From: Chlamydomonas reinhardtii | Lineage: Eukaryota > Chlorophyta > Chlorophyceae > Chlamydomonadales > Chlamydomonadaceae | Assembly (NCBI RefSeq): GCF_000002595.2 | Contig: NC_057009.1 | Coordinates: 3,206,382 to 3,270,381, forward strand | Length of the DNA stretch: 64,000 bases | Reading direction: 5' to 3' | In this document: in pieces, positions 1 through 12,182 of the stretch | Position numbering within the stretch: position 1 is the first letter of the stretch | Layout of the letters: each line of letters begins with the position of its first letter | Position numbers and translations under genes: made by a program | Notes under the pieces: model-generated | What the model was told of the DNA's origin: nothing | The model's database searches: none | The model's input: the letters and a program-made list of their open reading frames with translations, nothing else

Positions 1-465
1 CAGCGGTTTGTAGTATAGGCGCACGAGTTGACAGAAGTAGTGGAATAGGCTTGATTTTGGCAACCCCGCGCTGCTCGTCGCCCTCCTTGCTCGCTCCCGC
101 GACAGGGGGCAGCCCGACTGGCTGCCCCGAGCCCCAAGAAGTATTGTTGTTTGACATTTGTGTCAGTAAAAGCACGTCTAAGCGTGGTTGCGGGCTCGAC
201 CTTTCATTTCTTCGTGAATGCTCAAATGATGTTATCGAGTGTAGTATCTAGGTCTTGAGCGTGGTATTTATAAGTAGCAATATGCAAACCGCAATTTGGT
301 AGAGAGAATGCCGGAATGAGTCCCATCGCAGACTGACCTCGCCGACTGCATTTAATATACATATTATGGTTCGTTGCTCTTGCTTAATTAGCGCATAGGC
401 ACAGTCTGGCCTACTACTCGAAAACTGCGTGCAATCACTGTTTGGCGACTCTAGTCATTGCAACC
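1..465. other. 5' flank, no gene seen
   Basis: No convincing coding exon on either strand. The last 120 bases are comparatively AT-rich, with a TATA-like run near 350-366, and probably hold the promoter and 5' UTR of the short gene at 466. The first 60 bases could be the end of another transcription unit. Confidence 0.4.
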
Positions 466-630
466 ATGGCGTCCAACGATCTGCTTACGAGCGCTCAGAA
501 GTGGCTTCGGGAGGAGTACACAAATGAGGCGAAGTTTGGGGCCAATCTGCGCCTGCTCCGAGGCATCGCCATCTTTGGCGGGGCCGTCTTCGTGTTCCGC
601 AACTTCGGGGAGGCGCTGTTCGGCGCTTAA
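466..630 (+). CDS. TOM5: TOM5-like mitochondrial outer-membrane translocase subunit
   Basis: Intronless 54-residue protein. The ATG at 466 has the good context CAACCATGG; an in-frame TTG further upstream was not used. A charged amphipathic first half (a W at 18, then 'REEYTNEAKFGANLRLLR') is followed by one hydrophobic segment, about residues 36-48 ('GIAIFGGAVFVF'), and 'RNFGEALFGA'. This is the layout of plant TOM5 ('..EKWALN.KLLRA.G.F.G.IFLMR..GD'), a roughly 50-residue tail-anchored subunit of the TOM preprotein import channel. Size, order of segments and the N-x-x-LLR...G-x-F pattern fit; the N-terminus is divergent. It could be another small tail-anchored protein. The 3' UTR probably runs to TGTAA at 1313, converging on the neighbouring minus-strand reductase. 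Confidence 0.6.
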   Translation: MASNDLLTSAQKWLREEYTNEAKFGANLRLLRGIAIFGGAVFVFRNFGEALFGA

Positions 631-1312
631 GCATGGCTACGGTGTCCGGAGCTGGGACGTCCAGCCTCGATCATGGCGGGGCGACAGGGGGGCCCGTGGG
701 GCCATCCACAGCCGGAGGGAGGCGTGCAGCAGTGACACCCGAGGAGGTTGATGCCCCAAGCAAACTGGCGGCACGGATATTGGTACGCGTCTATGGGATG
801 GTGAGATAGGGAGTGTCAGGAGAGGGGTTGTTGGCTGCCGAAAGGCACATCAGTCGTGCGTGTTTCTTTGTGGCGTGGCAGCGAAGGCAGGTGCTGGATC
901 ATAGAGCAGCAATGTCAGCAGGACTTAGGATTGCAGTTGATCAACCTGTGTCATGCACGTGTTGCATTTGGAGAGGGGACGGCTGTGCAGTACGGTACGC
1001 ACAGGGCTATGCAGTACAGTATGCGAGAACACAGGCAGGGCAGGGCATTTGGGACCTGGCGGTGCAGTACCTTCTGTTCCGGCAGGTTGCGTTTGTGGAG
1101 CGACGTACGCCGTGAAGAACATGCGGAGTGTGGCAAGGGATTGTTTGGTTGTGTGATGGGTGGTGTGATGGAGTCTTGAGCTGTATGCGGAGGCCAGCGG
1201 TGGTTGGACGCTGGAACGGCGTCTCGCTGCAGTGCAAGTATGCATCCGGTCAAACGAGCCTGCAAGGAACTGTCTGCAACGTCAACCGCTACGCCTAAAT
1301 GCAGGCTTTGTG

Positions 1313-1317
1313 TGTAA
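1313..1317 (+). terminator. Candidate TGTAA poly(A) signal for the TOM5-like gene
   Basis: TGTAA is the green-algal polyadenylation signal. It is the first plus-strand copy noticed downstream of the stop at 630 and would give a 3' UTR of about 690 nt. Confidence 0.4.
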
Positions 1318-1613
1318 CAAACACGTCGCTTTCTGCTGCTGACAGTTGTTTGGGACGGCCCGCAAAGGCGGCTGCAGGACGCAGTGGGTACGGCGCAGAA
1401 GGGGAATTACACGGCAGTGTCCAGAATCCATGGGACAAGCAGACGCAGCAGACGGAGAGCGGGCAGGTCCAGCCGTTCAGGAGCAGCGCTGTTATTGGTA
1501 GCTTTGTGTTAGCGGGTGCGTGCTAGGAGGGAGGGCAAGCCTGGGGCAAGCGCTGTGGGCACTCCCAGGCCCCAATTCATGATCTCACAACTCGAGTGCC
1601 CGACGGGGCCCCC

Positions 1614-1618
1614 TTACA
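1614..1618 (-). terminator. Candidate TGTAA poly(A) signal for the aldo/keto reductase gene
   Basis: Plus-strand TTACA, i.e. TGTAA on the minus strand, 290 nt past the reductase stop codon. The TOM5-like and reductase transcripts would converge, so 631-1907 holds two 3' UTRs and no further gene that I can see. Confidence 0.45.
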
Positions 1619-1907
1619 CACAGCGACAGCAGCACGTGCGCACTGAGCGTTCCCATGTGGTGATGTGGAGATGCCGAATACGGTGCGACACAGCTGTCAG
1701 CACAAGCCTTCCTCCTGGAGCACAGGCAGTCATTGGGGAGCCGGGCCCGCATCTCTGAGCGCAAGCCTCGCTGCCGGCAGCATTTGCCAATTTTCCCGCC
1801 CTTTCGCGTTAGGCTTGTTTCTTGTTCCGTCGCCGTCCAGGCCGGACAGCAGCACTTGGACACCACTGTCTCGTGAAAGCTAGCCCCGTGTTTGCAGTTT
1901 GCACGCC

Positions 1908-2711
1908 TCACAGGCTCTCTATCCGCCGCATCTGTGCCGGCGTCAGCGACCAGTCATACAGCTGCAGGTTCTGCGCTATGCGCCCCCGGTTGGAGGAGCG
2001 AGGCAACACCACCAGCCCCTGCTGCAGCGCCCAACGCAGCGCCACCTGCGCCACGCCACGCCCTCCTCCTCCCCCTCCTCCTGCCCCTCCTCCTGCCCCT
2101 CCTCCTGCCCCTCCTCCTGCCCCTTCCCCTCTCCCTCCATTGCCGCCTGCTGCCGCCTCTGCGCTGCCGGCAGCTTCCCCCAGCTCCTCGCCGATGGCTG
2201 CCAGCTCGGGGCTGGTGAGCACCGGGTTCTTCCCGCCGCCGTACTGCGTGCCGAGCGTGCTGTAGGCGGTAAGCGTGATGGACTGAGAGCGGCACAGTGC
2301 CTGCAACGCGTCCGCGTGGTCCAGAGGGTCCACGTGCACCTGCCGGGGAAGGTGGGTGCAGGCGGTGTGGAGGTGCGTGGGAGGTGCGTGTGAAGTGGGA
2401 CAGCCGCAGGAGGCCAGGTTGGGCGCGTGAGAGAGGAGGCGCAGGGTTATGATGCGCGCGGATGCCGTAGTCGGTGTGCATGGACGTGTGGCAGGGTGGC
2501 TGCACGGTGAGGCTTGAGGAAGCGCGTGTGCGTGCCTCCCAGGTGTACAGCGGGTGAAGGGGCCGCGAAGCGGGCAGCTCCGCCCTTGCTCACGCCCGCC
2601 GCCTACACACGCACCTGCAGCACCGCCGGCCGCACGGTCGCCTTGGCCAACAGCTGCGTGACCTGGTGTGGAGCGAAGTTGCTGATGCCTGTGGTTTGTT
2701 TGTGTGTGTGT

Positions 2712-2748
<37 letters not shown>

Positions 2749-5700
2749 ATTGGGGCGGGGAGGGCGGGGCGGGGTGGGTATCACACACGGCGGGTCTTCG
2801 GGTCGGCAGGGCAGGGCCGATGCGGTGGGTTGGGGTGGATCCTTTGCCTCCGCATTGCGGTGCCACACTTCAGCGGGCAAACGGCTCTTTCCTCCTCAAC
2901 CCGCCCGCTGCTTGTTGACGCTTGCCACGCCCGCCCGCCAACCTTCCTGACCCCTGCCCGGATCAAGGCGCCCGCCCCGCCCTCACCAATGGCTCGTGCC
3001 AGCCCCGCCTCGTAAAGGTCCTCCAGCGCCCGCCAGCTGTCCGGGAAGGTGCCGGCAGGTGCCACACCGCCGCACAGGTCGCCCCAGCACTCGGGGTAGT
3101 GCAGCAAGAAGAGGTCAACATAGCCGGATCGCAGGTCTGCAGGTGGGGTTAGGTGGTATAGGCGGCGGAGAGGAGTGGGCCGGGAGCAGGTGCAAGAGTG
3201 GTGGTGGTACTGCCAGCATTGGTAGTGGTGGTAGTATTGGGAAGGGGTAAGCAGGGTGGGAGGGAGAACGCACACAAACTGGTGCCGACGGCGGGGCCGC
3301 ACCTTTCAACGTCTCGTTGAACTGTCGCAGTGTGACCTCGTACCCCAGGTGCCTGGGGTGCAGCTTGGATGTGACCTGTGTATGTGCATGAGTGCGTGTG
3401 TGTTTTTCTGTCTGATGGCTGTCACCACCCAACACAAAGACACTCCATCGCCGCAAACATCCTGCATTCCTACATCGTCTCCCGCCACGCGCCTCCCCCC
3501 AACCCAGAAAGCAGCCCTTTCAGCCCCAGGAACTCACGAAGACGTCTTCTCGCCGCACTGGCCTGCCGCCGCCGCCGCCGCCGCCGCCTTCCGCCGAGGC
3601 ACTCGCGGCGGACTCGTCTAGGAAGCGATTCAGCGCCTGGCCCACCAGGTCCTCGCGATACCACTCCCGCGCCTGGCAGATGAAGGCAAACCCGTCGGAG
3701 GGGCGTCCCGGGGCGGAGCCCGGCCGGCAGGGTGCAGGGTGACGTGCGCTGTTTCTTCCTCGGCATTCCGCCTAAGCCCCGGTTCGCGAGCACGCTTGCC
3801 TGGTGTCGGTTGCTGCCTTGAGGCCACCGCGTTGCCTTGCCCCACGACCTACATACCCAACCCGGCCACCCACCCACATCTTGCTGCTGCCGCCCCTGCA
3901 CCATCCCACGCCCCTCCTGCCCCCACCTGCGCCCCCTCCTGGCCCCGCCTGCACCCCCTACTGCCCCCGCCTGCGCCCCTCCTCCTGCCCCCACCTGCGC
4001 CCCACCTGCGCCCCTCCTGCCCCCACCTGCGCCGAGTCCAGGTGACGGTACCCCGCCTCCAGCGCCCACTGCACTGTGTCGCCCGCGCTCTCGCCCAGGC
4101 CGGCGCAGCCGTAGCCCACCGTGGGCATGAGCACGCCGTTGTTAAGCCGCACCTGTTGGACACACACACACACAATCATACACAACAGCACACGGAGCGC
4201 TTTGTTTTCCTTTTGCTCTTTCAAACAGCAGCAGTAGCGCACAGAAGAACGCACGAGCGCCATTGATATATGGCACCGCGGCGCCACCACAATACCACGA
4301 TGGTGCCGGGCCTGCGCACCCTCGCGCCGCGTGGACAGACACTTGATGCAGACGTAGCTTCCGAGCCTGCCGTACACACGCGCACGCTTGCATGCCCTTA
4401 TGCACGCAACAGCGCTCTCGCACCTTGGCCAGCGGGCGCGGCAGGTTGAGGGCCACTGGGCAGGTGCCGCAAGAGGCGGCGCAGGCGTCGGCCATGAATC
4501 CGGCGTTGCGTGCGCACTCGCCGGCGGCCACCCACTCGGAACACTTAGTCTGCATGCAGGAGTCGCACAGGCACGGCGTCGCCGCAGTGTCGGCGAGGCG
4601 TGTACGGAAGTGGAGGTCATTCAGGTGAGGGGCTGGTCAGCATGGAAATGTCATTAGCGTGTGGGGAGGCCGTGACATCCTCACCTCACCCTGAGCCCAC
4701 AGCAAATCCGGGACAAGCGTGCGCTGCAACAAAACGCCCGGGTACCCTTGCCGCGCTGCCGCCTGCACGGAACGAGCCCAACGCCCCCCTCCCCCACACC
4801 TGCACACACACATGGAACGGACGCACACAGGCACGGACACACGCACCTCCTTGTCCTTGCAGCTGTTGGGCTCCGGTGGGAGCGCCTCGTAGGGCGCCAC
4901 ACGCGGCGTGCCGTCCACGTCCTCGCCCACCTGTGTATGCCCCGGGGCATGCGGTGTAAGGTACGGCAGACACGCACACACACACACGCGCCGTACAGCA
5001 GGCGACAATGGGTGCGAGGGCGCCCACCACGAAGCTGTACCATGCCGTGCGACGACTGGGCCCAACGCTTTGGTGGCCTAGTTTATGGTGAAAAGGTTAT
5101 GACTCGCCGCGCCAGAGAGCCCGGCGCTGCAGGTTGCCTAGCCCCGGAGTGCCAGCTGCATTCCTCCGCCCCCGCCCGCACCTGGACGCCATAGCTCGCT
5201 GCCGCCCTGAGACGAGCTGCCGAGCCCGCCGCAGCGCCCCCACCTGTCCCTCGCGGGTGCATAACGTGCCATGTTCGAAAGGGAGGCCTCGTCTCAGCAT
5301 TCTTAGCGCTGACTCCGAGGGCTCATCGCGCTTTGTTCACTGGCCCTCAAACCGTGCATGTACGCCGTGCACCCACCCACCCAGCACAGGCAGCGGCTCG
5401 TGCTCAGCTCACACGCACCTGCACCGCCACTGCCACCGCCGCCACTGCCACCGCCGCCGCACAGGCCGCACGTCCGGCGGCACGCCACCGCCACCCACCA
5501 CCACCGCTGCATGTCCGCCGCCGCGCGGTCGCAGATGCGCGGCTCGTGCGCCGCCCACCACCCACACATGTCTGCCGCATCGAAGCACCCGGCCTCGCCG
5601 CTGCCGCCATCGCCGCCGCCGCTGCCGCCGCCATCGGATCCGGATCCGGAATCGGCCGTGGCGGCCTGCTGGGGCTCGCAGGCCTTACACGTGGCCTGTC

Positions 5701-6939
5701 GCCAAGCGAGAACGCCAGAACGCCAAGAACGTCATGTACGGCAACACCGCTCCTGCGCTCCACACTCCACGCTGCTTCGGTTTCCCGTCCCACATGCCGG
5801 CCCCCCACCGCCCCGCCCTGTACCGCACCGCACCGCGCCGCACCTTGCACGCCCCCAGCACCGCGGGCGGGCTGGCCTCGCAGGCGCTGCCGCTGTCCGT
5901 GTCCGCCACCATCGCCGCACACACGACCTCGTGCTCGTCCGCACACGCCGGCGGCCCGCGCGCCCGCGTCACCCGCAGCTGCGCCGCGGTCAGGTCCATG
6001 GAGGCGCGCAGCGCCAGCGCCAGTGCCGGACACACGCCGCAGGTGGCCTGCGGCACGTGAAGGCGCCAACGTTTGGTGTATGTGTATGTGTTTGTGCGTT
6101 TGTATGCGTGTTGGGTTGGGGCATGGCATCCTTGCACGCCGCCGCTCCGTGCCCCCCGGTCCCCGCCCCTGCCCTCCTAACCCGCTCGCTCACCAGGCAC
6201 GTGTCAAAGTCGTGGGTCAGGTTCATGCTGCACATGCCCCGGTGCCGCCTGCAGCAACCAACACGTGTGCGCGCGTGCGTGCGTGGATGCATGTGTATGT
6301 GTGCGTGTGTGTTTGTGTATATGTGTGTCTGTGTATATGTGTGCCTGTGTGTGTATGGAAATTGCATACAGCAGCACAACAAGTCTTTTGGTTCCAAGCT
6401 GCAGCCGATGCACGCGCCCCGCAACGGCGCAACCCACCCGTGCGGCAGGCAATTCCGGCACTAGCAGGTGGCTGGCACCCGCGGCAGCGCATTACGCAAC
6501 GAGTGCCCCGCCACGATACAAAGCATTGTCACTGCAACCGCTGCGGTTTCAACCACTGCGGTTGCAACCACTGCCCTGCCACGTTCAGACCACTGCCATA
6601 CGGCTGCCCTGCTACCCACCGCAGCTCGCAGTCCGACGCCTGGTCCGCGCAGTGCAGCTGCACAGTCAACCCGGCGTCGGCGCTGGCTTCCATCGTCGCG
6701 CGCTTCTTCCCCGCCTCGGCGTGTTGGTGGGACTCGCCAGCGCCGAGTTTCCGGCCCGCTAGTTGGTGCGTACCGATGCCGGTGCCGCTGGTGTCAACTG
6801 CGCCAGCGCGCGCGGGGCCGCGGCCGGCATGCGGCAAGCTGTAGTTCAGACTGACGACTGCCACCAGAACTAAAGCGCCAAGCAGCAAGGTTTGAAGCAG
6901 CGCCACGGGGCGCTTGCGACTTTCGCGCCCCCGCTGCAT
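1908..6939 (-). CDS. Membrane-anchored ShKT-aldo/keto reductase fusion protein
   Basis: Fourteen exons join in phase to 744 residues: 6939-6620, 6248-6194, 6047-5844, 5695-5419, 5243-5182, 4930-4847, 4723-4690, 4632-4424, 4152-4027, 3672-3538, 3375-3303, 3136-2987, 2688-2615, 2339-1908. Residues 13-31 are a signal anchor after a basic start, so the rest is probably luminal or extracellular. Cys-rich modules ending CGLC (about 230-272) and CGTC (about 376-403) have ShKT-like spacing, as in algal prolyl 4-hydroxylases. From 416 on it is an aldo/keto reductase: D454 (HLDSAQ), Y462 (EWYRED), K506 (TSKLHP) and H539 (LFLLHYP) supply the catalytic tetrad, and 'GISNFAPHQV', 'LTAYSTLG' and 'VLPRSSNRGRI' are typical later motifs. 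The D-to-Y distance is 8 instead of 5. A Gly-rich insert (CCTCCTGCCCCT repeats near 2062-2140) interrupts the domain before 'VAQVALRWAL'. Substrate unknown. Confidence 0.8.
3890..4026. repeat. Intronic minisatellite in the reductase gene
   Basis: Direct repeats of a C-rich unit (variants of GCCCCTCCTGCCCCCACCTGC) fill much of the intron before the exon ending at 4027. Every unit carries CACCTGC, the complement of the GCAG|GTG splice-donor sequence, so cryptic donors recur through the intron. Confidence 0.7.
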
Positions 6940-7314
6940 AGTTAACCCCCCGGTCTTCCCCGTTCACGCGGCGCTATGCGTCAACGGGATTCGATTGAAG
7001 TGATTAAGCTTAGTACTGCATGTTTATAATAATCCTGCTCAATGAGATGTGCAACACCCTGACTAGGTGTCACATACGGAAGTCTACGCAATAAGTAGCG
7101 TGTACATAGTGAATAAAGACTTACAGGCCACAGCACTGGCAACGCATTGCATACGCGAGCGAGCAAGTTGACACCTGGCCAACGTTCGACTTTTTTCCGC
7201 GACTCAGTTCTCTAGGTCACGCTTGTACTCTGCGGTAATGACACACAGTTGCATGATGCCTAGACAGTAGGTCGCGCAGCGGGCAGCTGCCCGCAGGCAC
7301 AGCGCGAACGAAGA
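6940..7314. promoter_or_regulatory. Divergent intergenic region (reductase / WD40 gene)
   Basis: 375 bases between two start codons pointing away from each other. AT-rich stretches (about 6990-7040 and 7085-7125) contrast with the GC-rich genes. It must hold both promoters; no specific element was recognised. Confidence 0.5.
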
Positions 7315-10209
7315 ATGGCTCATGACGAGTCTGGCACGGTCGCCGCAACTGGCATGCGCATCAAGAACCTCGACACGGGGGAGGAGTATGACCTAGATGC
7401 GTTTGAGGGCGGGGGCCCCTCCGCCAGCTCAACCGCCCCGCTTCGCAGCGGAGCGGCGCAGAGCTCGCAGGGCCCGGAAGACCCTAACTCGGACCCCGAG
7501 GTGGGATCGACCGGCACACTCTGCTTACAATCATCGGGTGGTTGTGCAGGCGGCGGATTGCAGCAATGGGGGATGTGCCCTCCACTGGGGTAGACTGGCA
7601 CAGTACGGGACACCGCAAAGTCCGGGGGTGTGTGGGGCCCAGGGCAGGACAAGGCAGCCTGTGACACGACAGGGCACCGCAGGGTGTGGGCTGGGCAGTC
7701 GACCAGGCAAGCGGCTGCGTCGTTTGACGAAGCCGGTGCGGACTGCCTTCCGTGTGATCCATATGTTGCAGGCCAAGGACGGTCCCAAGAAGAAGCGGTG
7801 GGGGCTAAAAGGAACCAAGAAGTTCAAGGAATGGTGAGGAAAAGCCTGGCCCTTTGCGACGCCAGAGCTGCGGACCGCAGCCGGGCCCCGGCTCCTGCCC
7901 ACTCGCTGACGACCGTACTCCGGATGTAGCGGTGTGACCATGCGCCGTACACATGCCAAGTAAACATCACATTATCACAAAGTCCGGCATGAACAAGTAC
8001 AGCATACTGCATGCTGCATCTGACCCGCTCCACACGCCACGACCGGCGCACAGGGCCAAGACCACATACTCCAACGTGAAGGAGCGCATCGAGGAGCGAG
8101 TGGAGCGGCACCAGCAGCAGGCGCAGCAGAAGGCTGAGCAGGCGGCCGCGGCGGCGTCGGCGTCCGCGCGCAGCGCTACGGCTCAGACGGCGGAGGAGCT
8201 GGCGGCGGCGGTCGCAGCCGCCGAGGCCTCCCGGGCGTCCCTGGCGGCGAGCAGCACCGGCCGGGTGGGTTGTAATTATCAGCCCGAACTTAATTAGACC
8301 AAGCTAAACTAGCGGAGCACAGGCAGAGGCGTGGGAGTGGAAAAGCCTTGAAGGGGAGGGGGCGGGAGGGCGTGGGCGCTGCGAAGTCCCGATGTGACTA
8401 TCACTGCCTGCTGCAAACCATAGCAATAAGATTTTGGTGCAAACCGTAACTTTGTTTTGACGCTGGAAGGAGTACGGGAGGTTTGGGCGCCGTGGCATTA
8501 CCCGCCTGCTGACGGCGCTGCCAACCCCGCGGACGGATTCGCAGGGGCCGTCCGGGAGCGAGGCGGCTACGGGTCTGCCGATTGAAGACGGCGCCGCCGC
8601 CTCCTCAGCCAAGCTTAGCGCCGCGGGGACGGGCACAGCGGCGTTGGGCGGGGTGGAGCACGGGTCGCCAAGCGCCGGCACGGCAGAGCCGCGACTGTCC
8701 ACTGACAGCGCCGGCGGGCTAGGGTCGGCCGCAGGCGTGCGCGATGCCGGCGGCGCGTCGCCGCCACTGCCCGTGTCGACGGGCGGCGGATTTTCGTTCT
8801 CTAACGACGGGCAAAGGGCCACCAGCGGCATGGCGCCGCTGCCGCCGCTGCCGCGGGGCCCGCTGGCCGCCGGCCTCGCCGCAAACGCAGCCGCGCGGGC
8901 CGCCCGCGTCTCCACGGCGGCGCCGCCGGGAGCTGCGGGCGTGGCACCTCCGGCCGCTGGCGTCAGCATCTTCGCTGCGGCGGCCGCGTCTGGTGGCTTG
9001 GAGGGCGTGCTGCCGGCGCTGGGGCCGGCGGCGGCGGCGGCGCTGGCGGCGGCCTCCGGCACGGAGCCTCAGGGCAGCATGGAGCTGCGTGTGCCGCTGC
9101 TGGGCGGGGAGGAGGCGGTGCCGTCCAGCCGCGCAGTGCCGGTGAGGCGCCCTGGGTTGGGTGGAGGGCAGGGCGGCAGGGGGTGGTGGGCACGGGGGAT
9201 GGTGGGCGTCTGGGGGTGGTGGGCAGGGAAGCAGGGGGTGGCGGGCACTGGGGGTGGCGGGCATTTAGTGGGGCGCCAGGGCGCTGGGCAGATGAGCGCC
9301 GCGGGGGCAGCGGGGTGACCCCTGACCACGTGCGAAGATACGAGACGCATTGGGGGCCCTTTGGGGGGGGGGCGTTGGGGTTCAGCGGGGCCCGTTGGGT
9401 TCCTCTGGGAGTTCCAGAGCCAACGACGGCGATCACGGAGCCAAAGCCGCGTGTGCTGCGGCGCACGGCGGCAGAGGGGCAGGGCGTTCCGGAGGCCGGA
9501 GTAGAACCGTGTCATGTCAGGGTGTGGAGCTGCACCTGCTCCGCTGACCTGCTGCCGCCACATCTGCCGCGGTGTGTTGTGTTGTGTGTTGCCAACTGCC
9601 TGCTGACCGCAGCAGGCCGCCAAGTCCTACCTCAACATGCAGGCCAAGGTGGCGGGCGGCAGGCGGGCGGCCGCGCGACAGCTGCAGCAGGTGGGCAGGA
9701 GGGGCGGGCGGCGGGAGGGTGGGAAGGGGGCGGGCAGCTCATGGCTCGCGCTCACCAGAGAGGCCGTAAGGCAGGGGTTAAGGGCAAGGGGCGGACGGCA
9801 TGGGGAGCGGTTTGGGCTGGGGCGTGGATCTGGCCGTAGCCCCAGTGCCCGGTCCTGTCCACTTCTCCTCCATAACTCTGCCCCTGCATTCCTGGGTTGG
9901 GCGACGATGTCTCGACTCTTGGGACTTACTGGCCTCGGGCACATAACCCCCCCGCTGCCCCCCGCTTCATGTTCCGCAAGATGGTCTACCGTCTACCACT
10001 TCCTTAACTAATCATGAATGTAACCCCCCCCCCCCCCGCCTGCAGGTGCGCATGATCCAGGAGGTTCTGGGCCACGAGGGCGTGGTGTGGGTGCTGCGCT
10101 TCAGCTCCGACAGCCGCCTGCTGGCCTCGGGCGGCCGCGACGGAGTGGTGCGGCTGTGGAGCGTGTACTGGTACCCCAGCGCCAGGTGGGGGGGGGGGTG
10201 AAGGGGCGT

Positions 10210-10264
<55 letters not shown>

Positions 10265-12111
10265 TGTGTGTGTGTGTGTTGGGGGGTTGTATATGCGAGT
10301 AATTTAGAAGAAGCGCAGTTGTAGCAGGCACATGGGCACATAAGCATGAGCATGGCCACACCCGGCCGCGGACATAGGTCACAGCACCACAACCCCGCTG
10401 CCGCCTCTCACGCCGCTCCCCTGGCCAGCACACGCGGCGCCCTTCTCACCCCTGCCACCCCTCTCACACATGTCGCCCATGTCACCGCAAACAGGCCCAA
10501 GCTCATCTCCACGGCGCGCGACGGCGACGCCTTTGCCCGCTCCGCGCCCGCCGCCACCGCCCCGCACCACCAACGGCAATCCTCATCCAGCGGCCCGGCA
10601 GGGCTTGGGCCGCCGCCGGCCGCCTCCTTCAGCTCCGCCGGCTCCGCCACCGCCGGCATCGCCTCCGGCCGGCCGCCGCTGCTGTCAGAGAGCCCGCTGC
10701 TGTCGCTGACGGGACACACGGGCGACGTACTGGACATGTGCTGGTCACAATGCCGCCTGTTGTTGACGGCCTCAGCCGACCAGACCGCAAGGCTTTGGTT
10801 CATTGACTCGCCGGTGGTCGTGGCGGGCGGCGATGGGGAGGCAGGTGGCGGCGGCGGTGGAGGCGGTGGTGGCGGCGGGCGGGGAGGCGGGGCGGTGGTG
10901 AAGGGGGTGATGGGGGCGGCTGCGGGCATGCCGCCCACGGCGGAGTGCCTGCGCTCGTTCGTGCACCCGGACTTTGTGACCAGTTGCTGCTTCCACCCCA
11001 CCGACCCGCGCCGCATCGTGACGGGCTGCGCGGACGGCAAGGTGAGGGCGTTCTGTGTGTGTGGGGGGGGGCCTTTGCGAGCGGAGAGAAGAAGGGAATA
11101 TTGCAGAGTTTGCAAGGTTCAAGTGGTGAAGCACCGGACACAGCTGGGGGATGGGTGTTTCCACAACCAATAAAGAATGAGGAAATGGGGATACGGGACT
11201 GGACAGGACAAGCTGAGCTGATTTGAACCTGTCTTCGGGCGCCCCTCGCAGATCCGGGTGTGGAGTGTGCCGGACGGCACGGTGTTGTGTACGGCCACGG
11301 TGGCGCAGGACCTGGTGACGCGGGCCGTGTTCTCGCTGGACGGACGGCGCGTGGTGGCGGGTACACTGCGGGGCAAGGTGAGGACCGGAACTGCGGGTGT
11401 GTGTGGGTGTGGGGTGTGGTGTGCCAAATAATAACGAATGTAACCCCCGCCGCACCAGGTGCGGCACTACGACTACACGGCATACTAAATATACTGATGG
11501 CAAAGACAATTCCTACCCCTCCTGCCCCTGCCGCTGCTTCTGCCCCTCTCACCCACTTCCTGGGCTTGTCGTCGGCGCTTCGTACGTGTCATCTAATCAC
11601 TGCGTGCTTCATGAACGGCTTGTCCCCCCTTGCTATACCTAAGGTGCACTTCGATAATAATCATGTGACACCCCGCCCCCGGCAGGTGCGGCACTACGAC
11701 TACACGGGCTCGGCGCTGGACTACGTGACGCAGCTGGACGTCAAGACGCTGCACCGCTCCGGCCGCAAGGTCACGGGGCTGCTGCAGGTGCCGTTTGGAC
11801 AGCAGCAGCCGCAGGGGCACCACAGCCACGCCGGCAGCGCAGGAGCAGGCGGAGCGGGCGGCGGCGGCGGGGCGGGCGGAGGAGGCGCTGGCGCAGGGGG
11901 CGGAGGCACGGGCGGGGGCGGCGCGCAGGGACCAGGAGCGGGTGGTGGTGGTGGCCCGGGTGGGGGTGGGGCGGGTGGCGGTGCGGGCGAGCAGATTTAC
12001 GTCATCACCAGCGCCGACAGCCGCATTCGCATGTATGTGGGCTACACGCAGGTGCGTGTGCGCGCGCATACGTAGATAATAACACACAAGGGCAAAGGGT
12101 TGACTTGGTGT

Positions 12112-12182
<71 letters not shown>

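Noticed and set aside
442-465. Upstream in-frame extension of the TOM5-like protein
   Set aside because: It would start at TTG; the ATG at 466 has better context and gives the usual family length.
2701-2750. Val/Cys and Thr/His repeat proteins from (TG)n tracts in many places
   Set aside because: These are microsatellite translations inside introns, not genes.
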